Part shown: positions 1 through 11,619 of the stretch, in pieces
How positions within the stretch are numbered: position 1 is the first letter of the stretch
Layout of the letters: each line of letters opens with the position of its first letter
DNA from: Mesostigma viride
Lineage: Eukaryota; Streptophyta; Mesostigmatophyceae; Mesostigmatales; Mesostigmataceae
Direction: 5' to 3'
DNA: 64,000 nt
Assembly (NCBI GenBank): GCA_009746045.1
Contig: RPFO01000114.1
Coordinates: 269,595 to 333,594 of the forward strand
Made by a program: the position numbers and the translations under genes
The notes under the pieces: generated by a model
Told to the model about the DNA's origin: nothing
Seen by the model: the letters and a program-made list of their open reading frames with translations, nothing else
Databases searched by the model: none

Positions 1-1256
1 GCTGTATGCATGAGGGGTCGACCACTTCGGTGCGCACTCAACACGGCATTACCCCACCATGCCCACTGCAGACCGGCGTCTGGCAGGGTTGCGTCCTGTC
101 GCCGTACCTGTTTATTATTGTAGTGGATTATGTTATTATGCGCCAGGCACGTGCTCGCTTTGCTAGCATTGCAGGCCGTGCCCCTGGCCTAGCGATCACG
201 AACGAGCTTGGGGAAGGGGGGCCGACTAACAAGCAGAATTTACTAGCTGACCTCATTTATGCCGACGACATCACGCTCATCGAGAAGCCGGAGTCTGCCC
301 AACTTTGGCTGGACTGCCTGGCGCTCGAGGCTCGGGCGGTTGGTCTAGAAATCAGCCCCAAAACGGAGGCCCTGGCCCTCGGCATGGCAGGGCCCCCACC
401 CACACTCCGCCTCTTAGACGATGCGGAGGTCAACTACCCTCCTTCAGGCCGCTTCAAGCTGCTCGGCAGTTGGCTTCCCGACTGCGAGGACGACATGACG
501 ACACGGATCGGCATGGCGTGGGCGCACCTCCATGACCACCGCCGCTGGTGGAGCAACCCCGCCCTACCCCGGATCGTCAAGCGTGACCTCTTCAAGGTCG
601 TCATTCTGACGATCCTGACCTACGGCGCCGAGACGTGGGCACTGACGCAGGAGCTGGAGCAACGACTCGACGGCGCCGTCACCAAGATGCTGCGCCAGGC
701 CCTTAACATCCCCTTTGGTTTGCACATTAGTAATGAGGATTTGTACGCTGATTTGCCCTATGTTTCCCACATTATTAGGCACAGGCGCCTGGGCCTAGCC
801 GGGCACCTGGCCCGCACAGATCAGGTAGATACATCAGATAGACTAGCTGGCACCAAGCCCGCCCAGCCTGGGCGATATGTCCTCACCTGGCGTGGCGGCC
901 CCCGGCCGCGCGCGGCAGGGCCGCCACCCGTGGACTTTTCGTGATAGACTCGGCATGGACATGTGCTACACTAGACGTGACGGGCTCACCCCCGGGCAGC
1001 CTCCTGGTTTGTCTGTAATATGGAGGCAGATGGTGCGCAAGGATAGATGGCAAGTAGTGATGAAGGAGACCACCCCCAAGCCTGTGGGGGCTCCGCGTGT
1101 GACCAAGTATGGCATTCATAGCGATTCGGGCCGCGGTGCCCACACCCCTGTAACTAGGACCTAGATAGCTTATACCATCCATTCCATCCCATGTTCCCCT
1201 CCCACTGAGGACTTATGCTCACGTGACGCAGTCACGTGTCTATTAATTAATCTGGC
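1..1256 (+). mobile_element. LINE-B non-LTR retrotransposon, 3' part
   Basis: The left end is cut by the window edge. It holds the RT coding piece (to 944), then a shifted reading frame (877-1164) encoding the conserved C-terminal tail with a W..MV.KDRWQVVMKE pattern. A non-coding 3' end follows with the perfect hairpin CACGTGACGCAGTCACGTG (1219-1237) and a short TTAATTAAT tail. The same tail and hairpin recur near 10.8, 23.6, 41.5, 44.4, 45.2 and 50.7 kb, which defines the family. Confidence 0.85.
6..944 (+). pseudogene. LINE-B reverse transcriptase fragment
   Basis: This is the C-terminal half of a non-LTR retrotransposon polymerase, which copies element RNA into DNA at a nicked target. 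Visible motifs are GVWQGCVLSPYLFIIVV (RT fingers/palm), the catalytic YADD at 258-269, and the LEISPKTEAL segment. The thumb-side block GAETW...ISNEDLY...RRLGLAGHLAR is also typical of LINE polymerases. The frame stays open for 312 codons but then runs out of the conserved tail, which continues in another frame from 877. The copy is therefore frameshifted and probably dead. No endonuclease domain is visible because the 5' part is outside the window. Confidence 0.85.
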
Positions 1257-1950
1257 GTCAAAAGAACGATGAACTCGCTTGGAAAACACTGTCGCAAACA
1301 GCTTCCAACAGGCATTATGAGCAATTTTCGCAGCTTTCACCGCACTTACTGCACATCCGGAAGACCATTAGCGGCCTTAGCGCGGAACCTTGGGCACGCC
1401 ATATCCTCTGGCGGCTTACTGCCGCAGGCTGGCAGTATAGGAAGGTCGGGCATAGCCTAAAGAGCTGATTATCTGACGACAAAGATATGCATTGCATGAA
1501 GCAAGAAACAGACGGATTACGCACCCCCATATTTATTCACGTCAATGCCGGACAATTAAAAGCGAAACTCAAAAAACGAAAACACTAACGTTTTCGGGAA
1601 TATTATAACGAACAAGCTGAGCTATCGTGCCGGGATTTTCGTATCCTCATGTGACCAAGACTTTGAGACACGTTCCACCGAGAAATCCGGTTTTCGCGAA
1701 AACCTGGTCCGCTGTGAAAAAAACTTTTTGTCCCGTTCAATGCCCGCGTCGCAATCACAGCGTATATAAGTCCAAAATTATTCCATGGATTATTAACCGT
1801 GACGTAAGCTTCGCTTTGACACCTCGAGCGGCTGCAATGACGCAAGTTTCAGAACGCTAGCTCATGCTCGACCGCCATGGGTGTTTTCGTCGTTTTCACC
1901 TCTCGCGTGGCGGGAAAAATCTAGATCTCGGACGAATTCCGGACAATAAT
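1257..1950. other. Intergenic, no recognisable gene
   Basis: Short ORFs only, with no protein motif and no repeat family recognised. It lies between the LINE-B tail and an ORF1 fragment on the other strand, so it may be old transposon sequence. Confidence 0.5.
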
Positions 1951-2133
1951 TTATGTAAAAATTTGGCGGGGCTCGCGGTGTTGTGGCCGGAGCTGGAGGT
2001 AGGTCGGCCATAGCTCCCGTCGCCGTTGTTGCTGCGCCAGGGTCAAGTCGTCGTCAAGGGTGAAGAGAGTCTTTTCGAGCCGCTTGCGGCGTCGGAGAAA
2101 AGAAATCTTGTCCGCCGGGTTCATGTAGCACAT
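1951..2133 (-). pseudogene. L1-type ORF1 C-terminal domain fragment
   Basis: The peptide has the signature KISFLRRRKRLEKT..LDDDLTLAQQQRRRELWPTYLQLR. This pattern (RRM end, then DLT..Q..RR.L.P...LR) resembles the RRM plus C-terminal domain of L1 ORF1 RNA-binding chaperones. At least eight copies occur in this window. Here it begins within a few bases of a LINE-C 3' end (shared ATGTGCTACATG), so it marks a junction between two elements. Confidence 0.6.
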
Positions 2134-2345
2134 ATTCCGTGATGGATGGTGGAGTGGAGGGAGCTGCGTAATCTAACTAACCTAACGCTATCTAGTCTAT
2201 AGTATAAAATCCTAACTACCCTACTCATCAAAACGCCTCCTCCTCTTGCCCAGGGGGAGGTGGCTTGCCCACAGGGTCGGGCGTGTGAGCCTTGACAATC
2301 TTCTGCCACCGCGTCTTGTTCTGTATGGCAGTCCAAAGAAGGGAG
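2118..2345 (-). mobile_element. LINE-C 3'-end fragment, 5'-truncated
   Basis: Repeats the last about 230 bp of the LINE-C copy next to it, from the Pro/Arg-rich coding end (AHTP.PVGK-like tail) to GGAATATGTGCTACATG. It lacks the terminal hairpin and AT tail. The two 3' ends are arranged head to tail. Confidence 0.7.
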
Positions 2346-3776
2346 AGAGAGTGGATTAAAAAAAATTAAATTAAATTATAACATGCCTCCGTTGGGAGAT
2401 CATGTAGCACATATTCCTTGATGGATGGTGGAATGGAGAGAGCCGCGTAATCTAACTAACCTAACTCTAGTCTATCTTGTCTAGAAAAATCCCAACTACC
2501 CTACTCATCAAAACGCCTCCTCCTCTTGGGGGGAGATGGCTTGCCCACAGGGTCGGGCGTGTGAGCCTTGACAATCTTCTGCCACTGCGTCTCGGTTCTG
2601 CATGGCAGTCCAAAGAATTAAGGGATCGAGAGAGAGTGGATGCGGTATTCAAACTGGGCTGGGACCAGTAGGTCATCCAGCAACATCTGGACGTAGTTCG
2701 TGGCATGTTTCCCTATACCCTTTTGGGAATGCCCTTGGGGCCAGGCCAGGTCAGATCGAATGTGCCGCCCTGGCTGGCCAAGCCGCTGGGGGCCTGCCAG
2801 ACCAAGGGCGGTGTCGACCTGGCTGGTGCAAGCAAGGTGTCCTACAAATGCTACTATCCTACGCTGTCTAATCTCGTCCGAAATACGAGGCATGCCCTGA
2901 TACAAAGACTCTATTGACGGGCGCTTGGAAAACCCTACGTTCAGGACCTGTCGGAGAATCCTGTAAACTGTGCCGTCTAGCCTAGATGCCAGGGTGGGTG
3001 TGAGTGTCCACGCCTTGGCGCCGTACGTGATCGAGCACCGTGAGGACGAGGACCTTGCATGAAGAGCATGCGCTTGCGGTGCTCGCCCATGCAGGCCCTT
3101 GGAGCGCCAGTAGGTGTTGAGCGAACGGAGCCTAGCCCAGGCCAGGCCATGCAATGCGGGTGTCCACATCGTCGGCGGTGTCAGGGAGCCAGCTCCCTAA
3201 GAGTTTGAAGCGATCGCGGAACGGGACCGTCGTCCCGTCGAGCAGGCGCGGCAGCGGCGGCCGGTGTACTGGAGGCCCCAATCACCATCGCCTCAGTTTT
3301 GACACTAATCTCCAACCCCACCGCCCGCGCCTCCAGGCCCAGACAGTCCAGCCAGGTCTGAATGTGCTCGGGGCTCGCGATGAGGGTGCATGATGTCATC
3401 CGCATAAATCAGGTCGGCCAGGCGGTATAGCCAGGTTCAACCCCGCCGTGCTCTTTCTCGTTAAGGATGTCCAAGCCTGGCTCGAACCCCAATTAAGAGC
3501 AGTAAAGCGCGCACGTGCCCGGCGCATGACGTGACCCACGACAATAATGAACAGGTATGGGGACAGGACACAACCTTGCCACACCCCGTGGTGAAGGGGG
3601 AATGGTGGGGTGGTGCCTTCCGCAGTCCGCACTACTGCCTGTGAGCCCTCATACAGGCGGCGAATGGCAGCAATAAATGCTGGTGGTACCCGATCCAGAG
3701 CTAGGATGGCCCAAAGAGCCTTCCAGAGGACCGTGTCAAAGGCGCGCCTTGATATAGTCAACAAAAATCCATCCAT
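2346..3776 (-). mobile_element. LINE-C non-LTR retrotransposon, 5'-truncated
   Basis: Reading on the minus strand, three frame-shifted blocks encode RT pieces. The first has AFDTVLWKALWAIL and GVWQGCVLSPYLFIIVV (3776-3396). The second has WLDCLGLEARAVGLEIS (3405-3181). The third has YGAKAWTLTPTLASRLDG..ILRQVLNVGFS...RRIVAFVGHLA and the C-terminal tail (3169-2618). The YADD region is damaged. The 3' end carries CTCCCAACGGAG flanked by CATG on both sides (a hairpin) and a TTAAATTAAATT-type tail at about 2350-2400. Confidence 0.8.
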
Positions 3777-3822
3777 CCATCATGGTTAATGCTCCGTGAC
3801 TCCCCAACGGGAGCACAATTAT
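3760..3822 (+). mobile_element. LINE-A 3'-tail fragment
   Basis: A few CCAT units, then GGTTAATGCTCCGTGACTCC and the GGGAGCAC hairpin arm. This is the LINE-A 3' end in plus orientation. It abuts the 5'-truncated LINE-C. Confidence 0.6.
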
Positions 3823-4090
3823 TAGTTTACTAGGCTGACGCATAGCTGATCAGGTGAGGTGGGCTCAAGACGTTGGCGAAGACGCTAGCTAATGGCCACA
3901 ACGAGCCATGGCTGAAAATGCCATCACATAGAATTGATCAGTCTAAACAGCTAGCTAGAGCTATAATAAGTGGCTATGCTGAGCTATAATATATATGCTT
4001 TACGCTGAGACGTACAATAATGCCTAAGCTGTCCCATTCAAGACAACTAGCTTGCTCTATCCCGGGGTGAGCCCGGGCCGGCGCGGGGGG
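3823..4090. other. Intergenic, nothing recognised
   Basis: Rich in GCTAGC/AGCTATA words. No ORF with a motif. Confidence 0.4.
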
Positions 4091-4091
4091 G

Positions 4092-4570
4092 CTAGCTTCC
4101 ACAGTTTGTTGTTGACAAAAAGGTCCCCGCCCCGCAGTACACTTGGGCCGGGCTTCTCAGGGCTGGCCGCTTGTGGCGGATGAAGTCGGGCCACTGGTCC
4201 CAGCGCGTTGCTGCTGCTGGGCTGCATGGTGTCAGGTCGTCGTCAAGCGACCCGAGGGGGCCGTGCGCCAGCTTCTTGCGGCGAGAGAGGAACCTAACTC
4301 GATCGGGCAGTGATGTCACTGAATTAAGGTGAAGACCACTGGTGCAGGGGCCCATGCAGCCTTGTCCCGTGGATGGACCAGGCGGCCGGTAGGCGCCCTA
4401 GCTGCAGTGTCGTACCTGGCAGCTCCATGCGCGCCATAAGCTGGTTCCCGGAACTCGTCGGGGACAAGGATTACGCCTTTCTCAAACGCCTGTGCAACCT
4501 TGGATCTCAGAGGTCTCCCGCAGCTAGGCTGGCATGCTGCTCTGGGGGAAGTGCTTGACGATGACGTTAA
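4092..4570 (-). pseudogene. ORF1 (L1-type) fossil, frameshifted
   Basis: Minus-strand blocks show KVAQAFEKGVILVPDEFREP (upstream part), then RVRFLSRRKKLAHGPLGSLDDDLT and, after a frameshift, RWDQWPDFIRH. The order matches the RRM then C-terminal domain of the other ORF1 copies here. It carries at least one in-frame stop and one shift, so it is not functional. Confidence 0.5.
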
Positions 4571-4576
4571 TTAATT

Positions 4577-5690
4577 AATTATAATTAAACTCGTGCTCCC
4601 GTTGGGGCCGGAGTCACGGAGCACCGAAGCGTGCTCCCTGCATGTGCACAACAGGAAGAAAGGGCAGAGACCCCCAGTCTCCTTCATGCCAGAGGCATAT
4701 GCCCACAGCTGCAATCGGACACGCCATAGACGATCCGCGGCGCCTGCAGCTCGTAGGGCACCTATATAGCTCGCACCAACCAGGTAGACACCAGACACCT
4801 CACGTGGCCCCCCGGCCCGCGGGACTGCGACCAGCTCAGCCTGGCCGGCACCTCCTGACGTGGGCTGGGCCCCGTGATGTTAGACGCCGCAAGGCCCGCA
4901 CCTTCAAAGAACAGCTAGTAGAGGACATGCATGGGGGGCCTTGGCCTCTCCGTGATTTGGAAGAAGATGATGGACAAGGCCAAGTGGGCCCAGGTCATAG
5001 AGGACAACGAGCCCCCCCCCGTGGGGAAGCGCCCGCGTGTGCATGTGCACTGAACCCGCGGGAGGCACGCCCGACAGCTCCGGCCCTAGGGTAGCGCACG
5101 TGATGTTGTTTAGATAGATGTTGTAGTTAGTGATGTAATTGTTTAGATAGATGTTGTAGGTAGCTGATATAGATAGATTAGACCGGTAGGACTGTTTGCA
5201 CCCATCCATCCATCCATCCATCCATCCATATCCATCCATCCATCCATCCATCGGGGTTAATGCTCCGTGACTCCCCAACGGGAGCACGAGTCTAATGAAT
5301 GAATTAATTAATTAATTAATGCCACCTATAGCTGAGCTGCAATCGGACACGCCATAGACGATCCGGCAAGTGCTGTGGGTGCAATAAGACCCATATGTGA
5401 GCATATCATCAGTAACAAGTAGCGTGGGCAAGTAATCTGATCATAGCCAGGCAGGACGTAGCATGGCTGACAGTACAAGGGCTATAAGCTGAGGCTATGG
5501 CTGCATGGTTGTGTACCGTGTGTTAGCGGTGCACGTGACTATATAGGTATGGTGGCACAGCTAGGCAAACATTCTACATACGGCATTATTAGCTGCCGTG
5601 GCGGCAGTGACTATACCAATGGATACAAGCTAGGGCTGTTATATACAAGCTATTCTAGCCCGCTGGGGGCGTCCACATCTTGTGGTTAAT
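4577..5690 (-). mobile_element. A-S (SINE-like) element split by a LINE-A insertion
   Basis: Minus-sense A-S sequence is present on both sides of the LINE-A at 4738-5334: the 3' hairpin and AT tail at 4577-4737 and the 5' body at about 5335-5640. The body words (GCAATAAGACCCAT, GCGTGGGCAAGTAATCTGATC, GGTATGGTGGCACAGCTAGGC) match the near-complete copy at 23968-24385. No coding capacity is seen. Confidence 0.65.
4738..5334 (+). mobile_element. LINE-A, 5'-truncated, with 31-bp target-site duplication
   Basis: Encodes only the C-terminal tail ([31 protein letters not shown], then a frameshift). It ends with a short CCAT array, the GGGGTTAATGCTCCGTGACTCC hairpin and a TTAATTAATT tail. The host A-S sequence at 4707-4737 is repeated exactly at 5335-5365, which is a 31-bp duplication. 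About 14 bases of filler lie between the AT tail and the right duplicate. Confidence 0.8.
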
Positions 5691-5692
5691 CA

Positions 5693-6651
5693 TCAGGCCC
5701 CCGCCCCTCCAGTACACCTTGGGCTCCTGGGGGAACAATTGTGGCGGAGGTATTCCGGCCACAGGTCGCGTCGCTGCTGCTGCTGAGCGGGGGTCAGGTG
5801 ACTCAGGTCGTCGTCTAGCGTCCAGGTGAGGTCGTGCAACCTCTTGCGAGATGTACGAGAAAGGAACCGCCGCTTGTCCTCAGGGGAGGGGAAGGTGCAT
5901 GAGCAGGACTGGTGCATGGGGGAGCCGCCTTGTCCCGTGAGTGTGGAAGGCGGTGGCACCTGCGCAGTTCTACCTCACCTACCAGGCCCATGAGGGTAAG
6001 AAGCTGGTCCTTGAGCTCGATCGTCGGCAAGGGTGGTTGACGTCTCACCTGGCCAGCTTCTGGGGGAAACGACGCAGCACCACTTGGCACTCCCGGCGAG
6101 CGCGTTCGGTGGCCTCCCGTTGTTCGGCCTGGCGGTGCGGGTCCGGCCTCCAGCTCCTGGAGCTCAATTCATGGCGATGGCATCAGTGGTTGAGGCGGTC
6201 GCTGACCGCAGCAGGTCCGCATAGGAGAGCGGCGGGAGGTCGCCAGCATCCTGCCGGGGGTGGCTGGGATGCGATCAGTGGCCGGCTGCTCCGCTATCTT
6301 TGGGACCTGTGTGGCCAGGGCCTCGGTGTGGGCGGTGATATCGATGGCTTCCAAGCTTCTTCATGAGCACGCCGCACTTCCCCTACACCTGCATGGTTGA
6401 GGCGGGAGAGGAGTGCAGCATGTGCCTCGAATGCCTGCGCCGTGGTCTGCAGCGCCGTGAGCTGAGGTTGTAGCTTGCATGTGTGCGACCTTGGTTTCCG
6501 TATTGGAGACCTTGGCCTCCACCGTGTTGAGCGCTGTAGTCATCAATGTACGCCCATCTTCTCGGCCAGCGGCCAGGTCACGTGCTCCTCCAGTAGTAGG
6601 CAGTAGCTGCTCGGATGTCACAACGGTCCGAGCCCCGCCAAAAACGGCCAT
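5693..6651 (-). pseudogene. ORF1 (L1-type) fossil with coiled-coil segment
   Basis: In minus-strand order: a start-like MAVFGGARTVV (6651), a heptad-type segment LNTVEAKVSNTETKVAHM that could form a short coiled coil, a Pro/Arg-rich middle, and finally KRRFLSRTSRKRLHDLTWTLDDDLSHLTPAQQQQRRDLWPEYLR (5959-5693). This coiled-coil, RRM, C-terminal order is that of L1 ORF1p trimers. The parts lie in different frames, so the gene is broken. Assignment rests on motif order, not on a database match. Confidence 0.5.
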
Positions 6652-6810
6652 CTTACTCGGTCATCAAATTGGCGCGAGATCCCGAAAATCTGGTGGGCGG
6701 GAAGGTGACGACGAGGCAAAAAGTCACGCAGCACCCATGGCGGCCGTGAAAATCCTAGCGACCGTCCTGAGAACACATTACGGACATCGAATTCATTTTG
6801 AGCCTTCATA

Positions 6811-9080
6811 ACTCATCTACTTCACGTAGATATTTTTTTATCCTAAAGAAATCGGCCCATTTTTTCAGGAAAACAGAAAAAGGGCGGGCATTTTCGCGAG
6901 GTCGGGTCAGGTCCGCTGCATTTTGCAGTGGACCCCCAAAAAGTCACACCGGAAACTTATCGAAAACGGCGACAGTGTAGTTCGAGGTAAGCCGCTCGCA
7001 CGATTCTATGACTAATTCAAAAATTTTTGACCGAAAAACTTTTTGGTAAAACGACTGCCATTGTAAATGCCTCGTTGCCGCAGCAGTTGGAACTGCCAGG
7101 AGGGTGCGTGCGGGGCTGATCATGGCAACACACGTAAAAATATGTCACTCCCTCGTTTCTTTCATTTTTGTCATCCCATTTGCGCAGGGCGCTTCAGCAA
7201 CTTCTAGAGCGAAGCCCAGCCTGATTTTTTTCTGGCTCTGTAGTGTAGACCTGCGCTCATTACTGATGAATATCGCCTGCGATCGTTGCGAAATGAAGCA
7301 TGAATACGCATTGCGCTGGTTGAGTCGACGCTGTACAGTGGAACCTGCTTTTTCGGCATCCGGATCCAAGGTAGGGTGAAGCCAGCCCCGTTCCCCTTCC
7401 AGATTTTCTGCCTGTCTCTTTCCCCGAGGCTCGTGAAAGCGCCTCGTTCATGTTACGCCGGACGCCTCGTCAAGCATCGCTGCTCGAGAGGGAGACGTAA
7501 GCCATGGCCAGCCTCCCCAAACAGCGTGATGTGCGCCTGTTCATTCTTCCAAGTGTAATTCATGGCGTAGGAAGCTGAGCCTGAAGGCAACAAACAGAAG
7601 GTACATGTCCTGTATTCAACAGTCAGCACATATAGGTGTGCTGATGTGCAACCCTGGAGCTTATCCAGCTTTAACAGGCCATACAACACGCTGCTGGGGC
7701 TCCACTTCAGCGGATCGACTGTTGGTAAGTATTTCAACCTCTTTCCTTGGCCAGATTATAATGCACCATGTTTATCAATGATGGGCGGCGTGTTCTGATC
7801 TGGGGCTGGGAGGCACGAAGAAACCAGGGGGGAGCCCAGGTATGTGAAGTGCGCAGATGCTGTTGCTGCCTTGAGAAACCCAGGATTCATTGCCCTTGTT
7901 ACATTCAGATATGTTGAAGCAGGCTGAGCTAATTAAGTACTATAGATGGAAGGGGGCTGATTTGTCTTTGATAATTGGTTGCTGCCTATGATGCATGATG
8001 AATATTGTTGCGGGCACAACAGAGTGCACAATGGGCTTACAGCATTGCGTAAGAGGCATGAATCTCACCAGGACACCTTCTACGGGCTCACAACAACATC
8101 ACAATAACGAATCATTACCAAAGTGCTTGCTGCCACACCACTGCCACATCACTCCCCACCACCCCAACACACCTACCACTGTACGTTACGCCGTTGTTAG
8201 CAGTGCCACGATTGCATAGCAATACCAACATTCCTGTCGTTAGCATGGAGGACCACCAGGTGCATCGTGTGCGCATACCCATGTGACAGATATTATATAA
8301 TAGACTCCCACCAGGAGCAACGTCCACCACCATGAGTCTCGCCTGTTGGTGTAACTGCTGGCAGTGTCCCTACAACTCAGTATGGAATCTGCCATAAACG
8401 ATAACGCCAGGCCCTGCACCATTGCTGCCACAATCTGCCATATTGACTTCGCCCATCGCAGCCTTGATCGTGATTGCAGCCACAAGTTCCTGCCGGCCCT
8501 CTTCATCTCTTCTATCGTAGCACCAGAAACTGGGGCCACATTTAGCAGCATCGGCAGCTGACATAGCTGGCACCTGGCACAACAGATAATGCCAGTAGTA
8601 TCAAAGAAGGCACCCTACTGCTTACCATTGCTATCAATCACTGGCATGATCAATCTGTCACTATACCACTTGCCAGCACCACAGAATATCATGCATGACC
8701 TGGTGTGTTTGGCATGCGAGCTAGCTGGCTAGTTAATGTGCTAGAGATGTTAGATAGCAACTGCAAGCAAATGTAGTGTGCAGCCAATGATGTTTGCTTC
8801 GAACCACTATTTGACTTGCTAACTAGTTGCTCTCTCTCAACACGCCCCACCATTGGAATGTTGGTAGTTAATACTATTGATGTATCAAAGAGACAACTGT
8901 TCATGTATTTCCATGATGAAGTGCATGCCACATGTATGGGTGGAGATAACCAAGTTGGAGTTCAACCTTACCTCAGCTCGTACTGTAATGGGGTATGAAC
9001 TTGTAAGGAAATATTATATGATGTTGGCTGCTGTCACGTGTCACTGTGACACATCGTCATCTGTGGTGTGACTGAGGTAA
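6811..9080. other. Long non-coding stretch
   Basis: No ORF with recognisable motif on either strand. The region has moderate GC, with triplet-like CAC/ACC words around 8090-8660. No TSD or terminal repeat was found by eye. An intron-rich host gene with tiny exons cannot be excluded. Confidence 0.4.
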
Positions 9081-9089
9081 TACTTGGCA

Positions 9090-9620
9090 ATCATGTTCAG
9101 CATGCTCTATTTAAATTGCATTAAAAATTTCAGCTCTGTCTGAACTCATTTGCGCTACCTGTGGTGCATTATATATCCAAATTTTGCGCGAGAGTGACGC
9201 GTGACAGTAGAATCATGTAACTAGTTGGTGTTCAATCAAGGTGCAACTTTGCAGCCAGCCTGCAGATGTTGCAAGTTAAGTGTTTGCTTACTTCCAGGTT
9301 AATCTGAGCTCATTTGCACTGTTGGGTGCATTTAATGATCCATAAAATGCTCCAAATGACCGTATTTGTGACGGTTGACAGCATAACTTCTGGCCATCCC
9401 AACTCTATTACGGGTGCAACTTGGTACTTGAGCTGCATGTGTTATATTTAATGTGTCTGCCCATTTCCAGGTCAAAACGACATTAATTGTGTTGTTTGTG
9501 GAATTAATTATGAATAAAACTGGCAATTTTGGTGTTTTTTATGCTTTTGGACGTCACCATTCTGTGAGCACCAAGTGGCCAACCAAGGTGTGACTTGGCA
9601 CAGTAAATCTGGGTACCATG
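9090..9620. repeat. Diverged tandem repeat, unit about 170-195 bp
   Basis: Three related blocks start near 9105, 9299 and 9471. Shared words are CTGA(A/G)CTCATTTGC, TGGTGCATT/GGGTGCATT, GGTGCAACTT and, at the end of the first two blocks, TTCCAGG. Divergence is high, so this is an old array. Confidence 0.45.
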
Positions 9621-9761
9621 GAGAAGCCAGCCACCAAGTTTGACCATCATCCGAATATTAGTGCAGCTAGGAGGAGTAAGATGGGTGTTTTTTGGCACTT
9701 TCAGACCGTTGTGAACGCCGCTCGACGTCATCGTGCTCAACGTCAGCAAGACAACCCACGA

Positions 9762-10390
9762 AAATGGCTGACGGCGGAGTTCAGATTTTTGCGTCTGAGC
9801 CTCAAATTCGGTCAGACCACTTGCATTCGATGCGCCTTTTTAAGACGCGAGACGTCATCCTTGCACTACGCAGAGGGAGGGAGCCGGTGTGGCTGCCGGC
9901 TGCGCAGGCCGGGCTGGGTACGTTGCGGAGCCGAGCGACGAGGAACTTGCGTTCAGTGAGCTTGAAGAAGCTCAGTGAAGATGATGGCGAGGCGATGGTT
10001 GAATTCTGGCAGGGCGAGCTAGGAACTCCTCCACCTTGTCGGCGGGGATGGGCCCCTCGGGCCCACGGAGCTTGTGTTCCAGTGCATATAGTTCAGTCTG
10101 GCATATCTCGGCGCAGTGTGCGTCGGTCAGGCGCAGCCAGCCGCTCGGAACGTAAAGCATGCGTAGTCTAGGTACTGTCGCCATTTGCATGTTCGATCGT
10201 AGCAGAATTTCTTGGGCTCTGGCGAGGCGCTTGGCGATGGGTTGCTGGCGGTGGGTTTGCGGGCCCAGTCGACTGCCATGTGCACAGGGCAAGGACGATG
10301 GCGAGTGGGTTGGGCTGGGAGCCGGAAAGCTCCTTTTCCAAACCCCGTTTTGCCCTTTTGGAGTCGTCATAGCTGCTTGTCACGTGCGTA
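9762..10390 (+). pseudogene. MADGG-type retroelement 5' ORF, copy 1
   Basis: Starts ATGGCTGACGGCGG and encodes MADGGVQIFASEPQIRSDH then MRLFKTRDVILALRR and a basic region. The start and the LRL.K(T/S) block recur at 11040 (+) and at about 47010 (-). It is therefore a dispersed gene family, probably the N-terminal end of a retroelement ORF1. After about 10030 the frame no longer follows anything recognisable. Confidence 0.4.
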
Positions 10391-10399
10391 ACTTTTTTA

Positions 10400-10776
10400 T
10401 ACTGCGTTTCAGCCGTAACCGATTATACTGGTGCATGAGTATTTGTCGAGCTTGTCATCCTCGCGACGGTCGTGCTCCTGCTCTATCAAGGAGACAACCA
10501 GCTCTATAGCTAGGCGTTAACCGACTTAAATTCTTAATGGGCCTGTGACCAGCTTCCCTTCCTATCGCGGCATATTTGCCCGCAACGGCCCTGAACTATT
10601 GTTTAGCGGGCCTGTGACCAGCTTCCCTTCGTATTGCGGCACATTTGCCCGCAACGGCCCTGAATTATTATTCAGCCACCGGCATTGACTCGGCTCAGGA
10701 GGCAGCCACATGCATCAGTGTGATGTGGCCCGGAGGTTGTCCACGTGGGACGTAATTGATTAATTAACTGGGAAGT
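10400..10776. other. Intergenic with a short tandem duplication
   Basis: Contains two copies of a 75-bp unit (about 10531-10605 and 10606-10680; GGGCCTGTGACCAGCTTCCCTTC...CGCAACGGCCCTGAA). No gene is seen. Confidence 0.6.
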
Positions 10777-10787
10777 ATATGTAACAC

Positions 10788-10937
10788 CATTCCATCCCAT
10801 GTTCCGCTCCCACTGAGGGCTTATGCTCACGTGACGCAGTCACGTGTCTATTAATTAATTAATTAATTAATTAATTAATTAATTAATTAATTAATTAATT
10901 AATTAATTAATTAATTAATTAATTAATTAATTAATTA
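10788..10937 (+). mobile_element. LINE-B tail insertion with 11-bp TSD and long TTAA tail
   Basis: Only the terminal 3' UTR of LINE-B is present: CATTCCATCCCATG, then CTCACGTGACGCAGTCACGTG, followed by roughly 85 bp of TTAA repeats. ATATGTAACAC flanks it exactly at 10777-10787 and 10938-10948. The interrupted target resembles the 3' end of a D element (ATATGTAACACATATCCCT). Confidence 0.85.
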
Positions 10938-11039
10938 ATATGTAACACATATCCCTAAGCCAGCAGACATGTAGCAGATGCGATATTATACCAGGGTTAC
11001 ATCCTTAGATTTTTTGGGCTACGAGCCACGAGAGTAGCC

Positions 11040-11480
11040 ATGGCTGACGGCGGCACCCATAACTTTCACGTTTGGGCACCAAATTTTGCCGCGACTATTC
11101 AGATGCACAATCACTTCGTCTTTCTAAGACGCACATGCTGTTATACTTTTCCGAAGCTATCACGCAATATTATGACGAGCAAACGCTCCTCGATCGATGC
11201 AATGCAGCCTGGCGGCACTGCGCTGAGCCCGGAAAATTCATCAGCAGCTCCGCCCTTCGGCCTGGAACCCGGTCCGGGGCTCGCCGTGTGAGGACGAAGC
11301 GCCCTGTTTGTGTGGGCTTGGTGCCGACTAGTCTAAGTTCTGATGTGTCTACCCGATCTGTGCATGGATCCATGCACATGCGGGAGAAACAATCATGGAT
11401 GCACATGCGCGATAGTGATATGACTAATGCGCCGGCCACGTGTACATGGATGCATGCATGCATGCATGCAGCCTGACCGG
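11040..11480 (+). pseudogene. MADGG-type retroelement 5' ORF, copy 2
   Basis: ATGGCTGACGGCGGC opens a frame that shifts once. The continuation reads SLRLSKTHMLLYFSEAITQYYDEQTLL. This matches the minus-strand copy near 46.9 kb (MSLRLSKSHTLVYFHEAITQYYDE). Function unknown. The repeated AITQYYDE block is the best marker of the family. It ends near a GCAT-repeat stretch at 11449-11470. Confidence 0.45.
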
Positions 11481-11619
11481 TCGTTCATGGTCTGCCTTGG
11501 AATGGTGGATCGACTGGCAGTGGTGCCACAGAACTAGTATGGAGGACAAACTGGATGGCACCGAGTAAAAATAAACAGTTGTCTCACTTGAAATAAACTT
11601 TCGTGGTCCCACTGTCACA

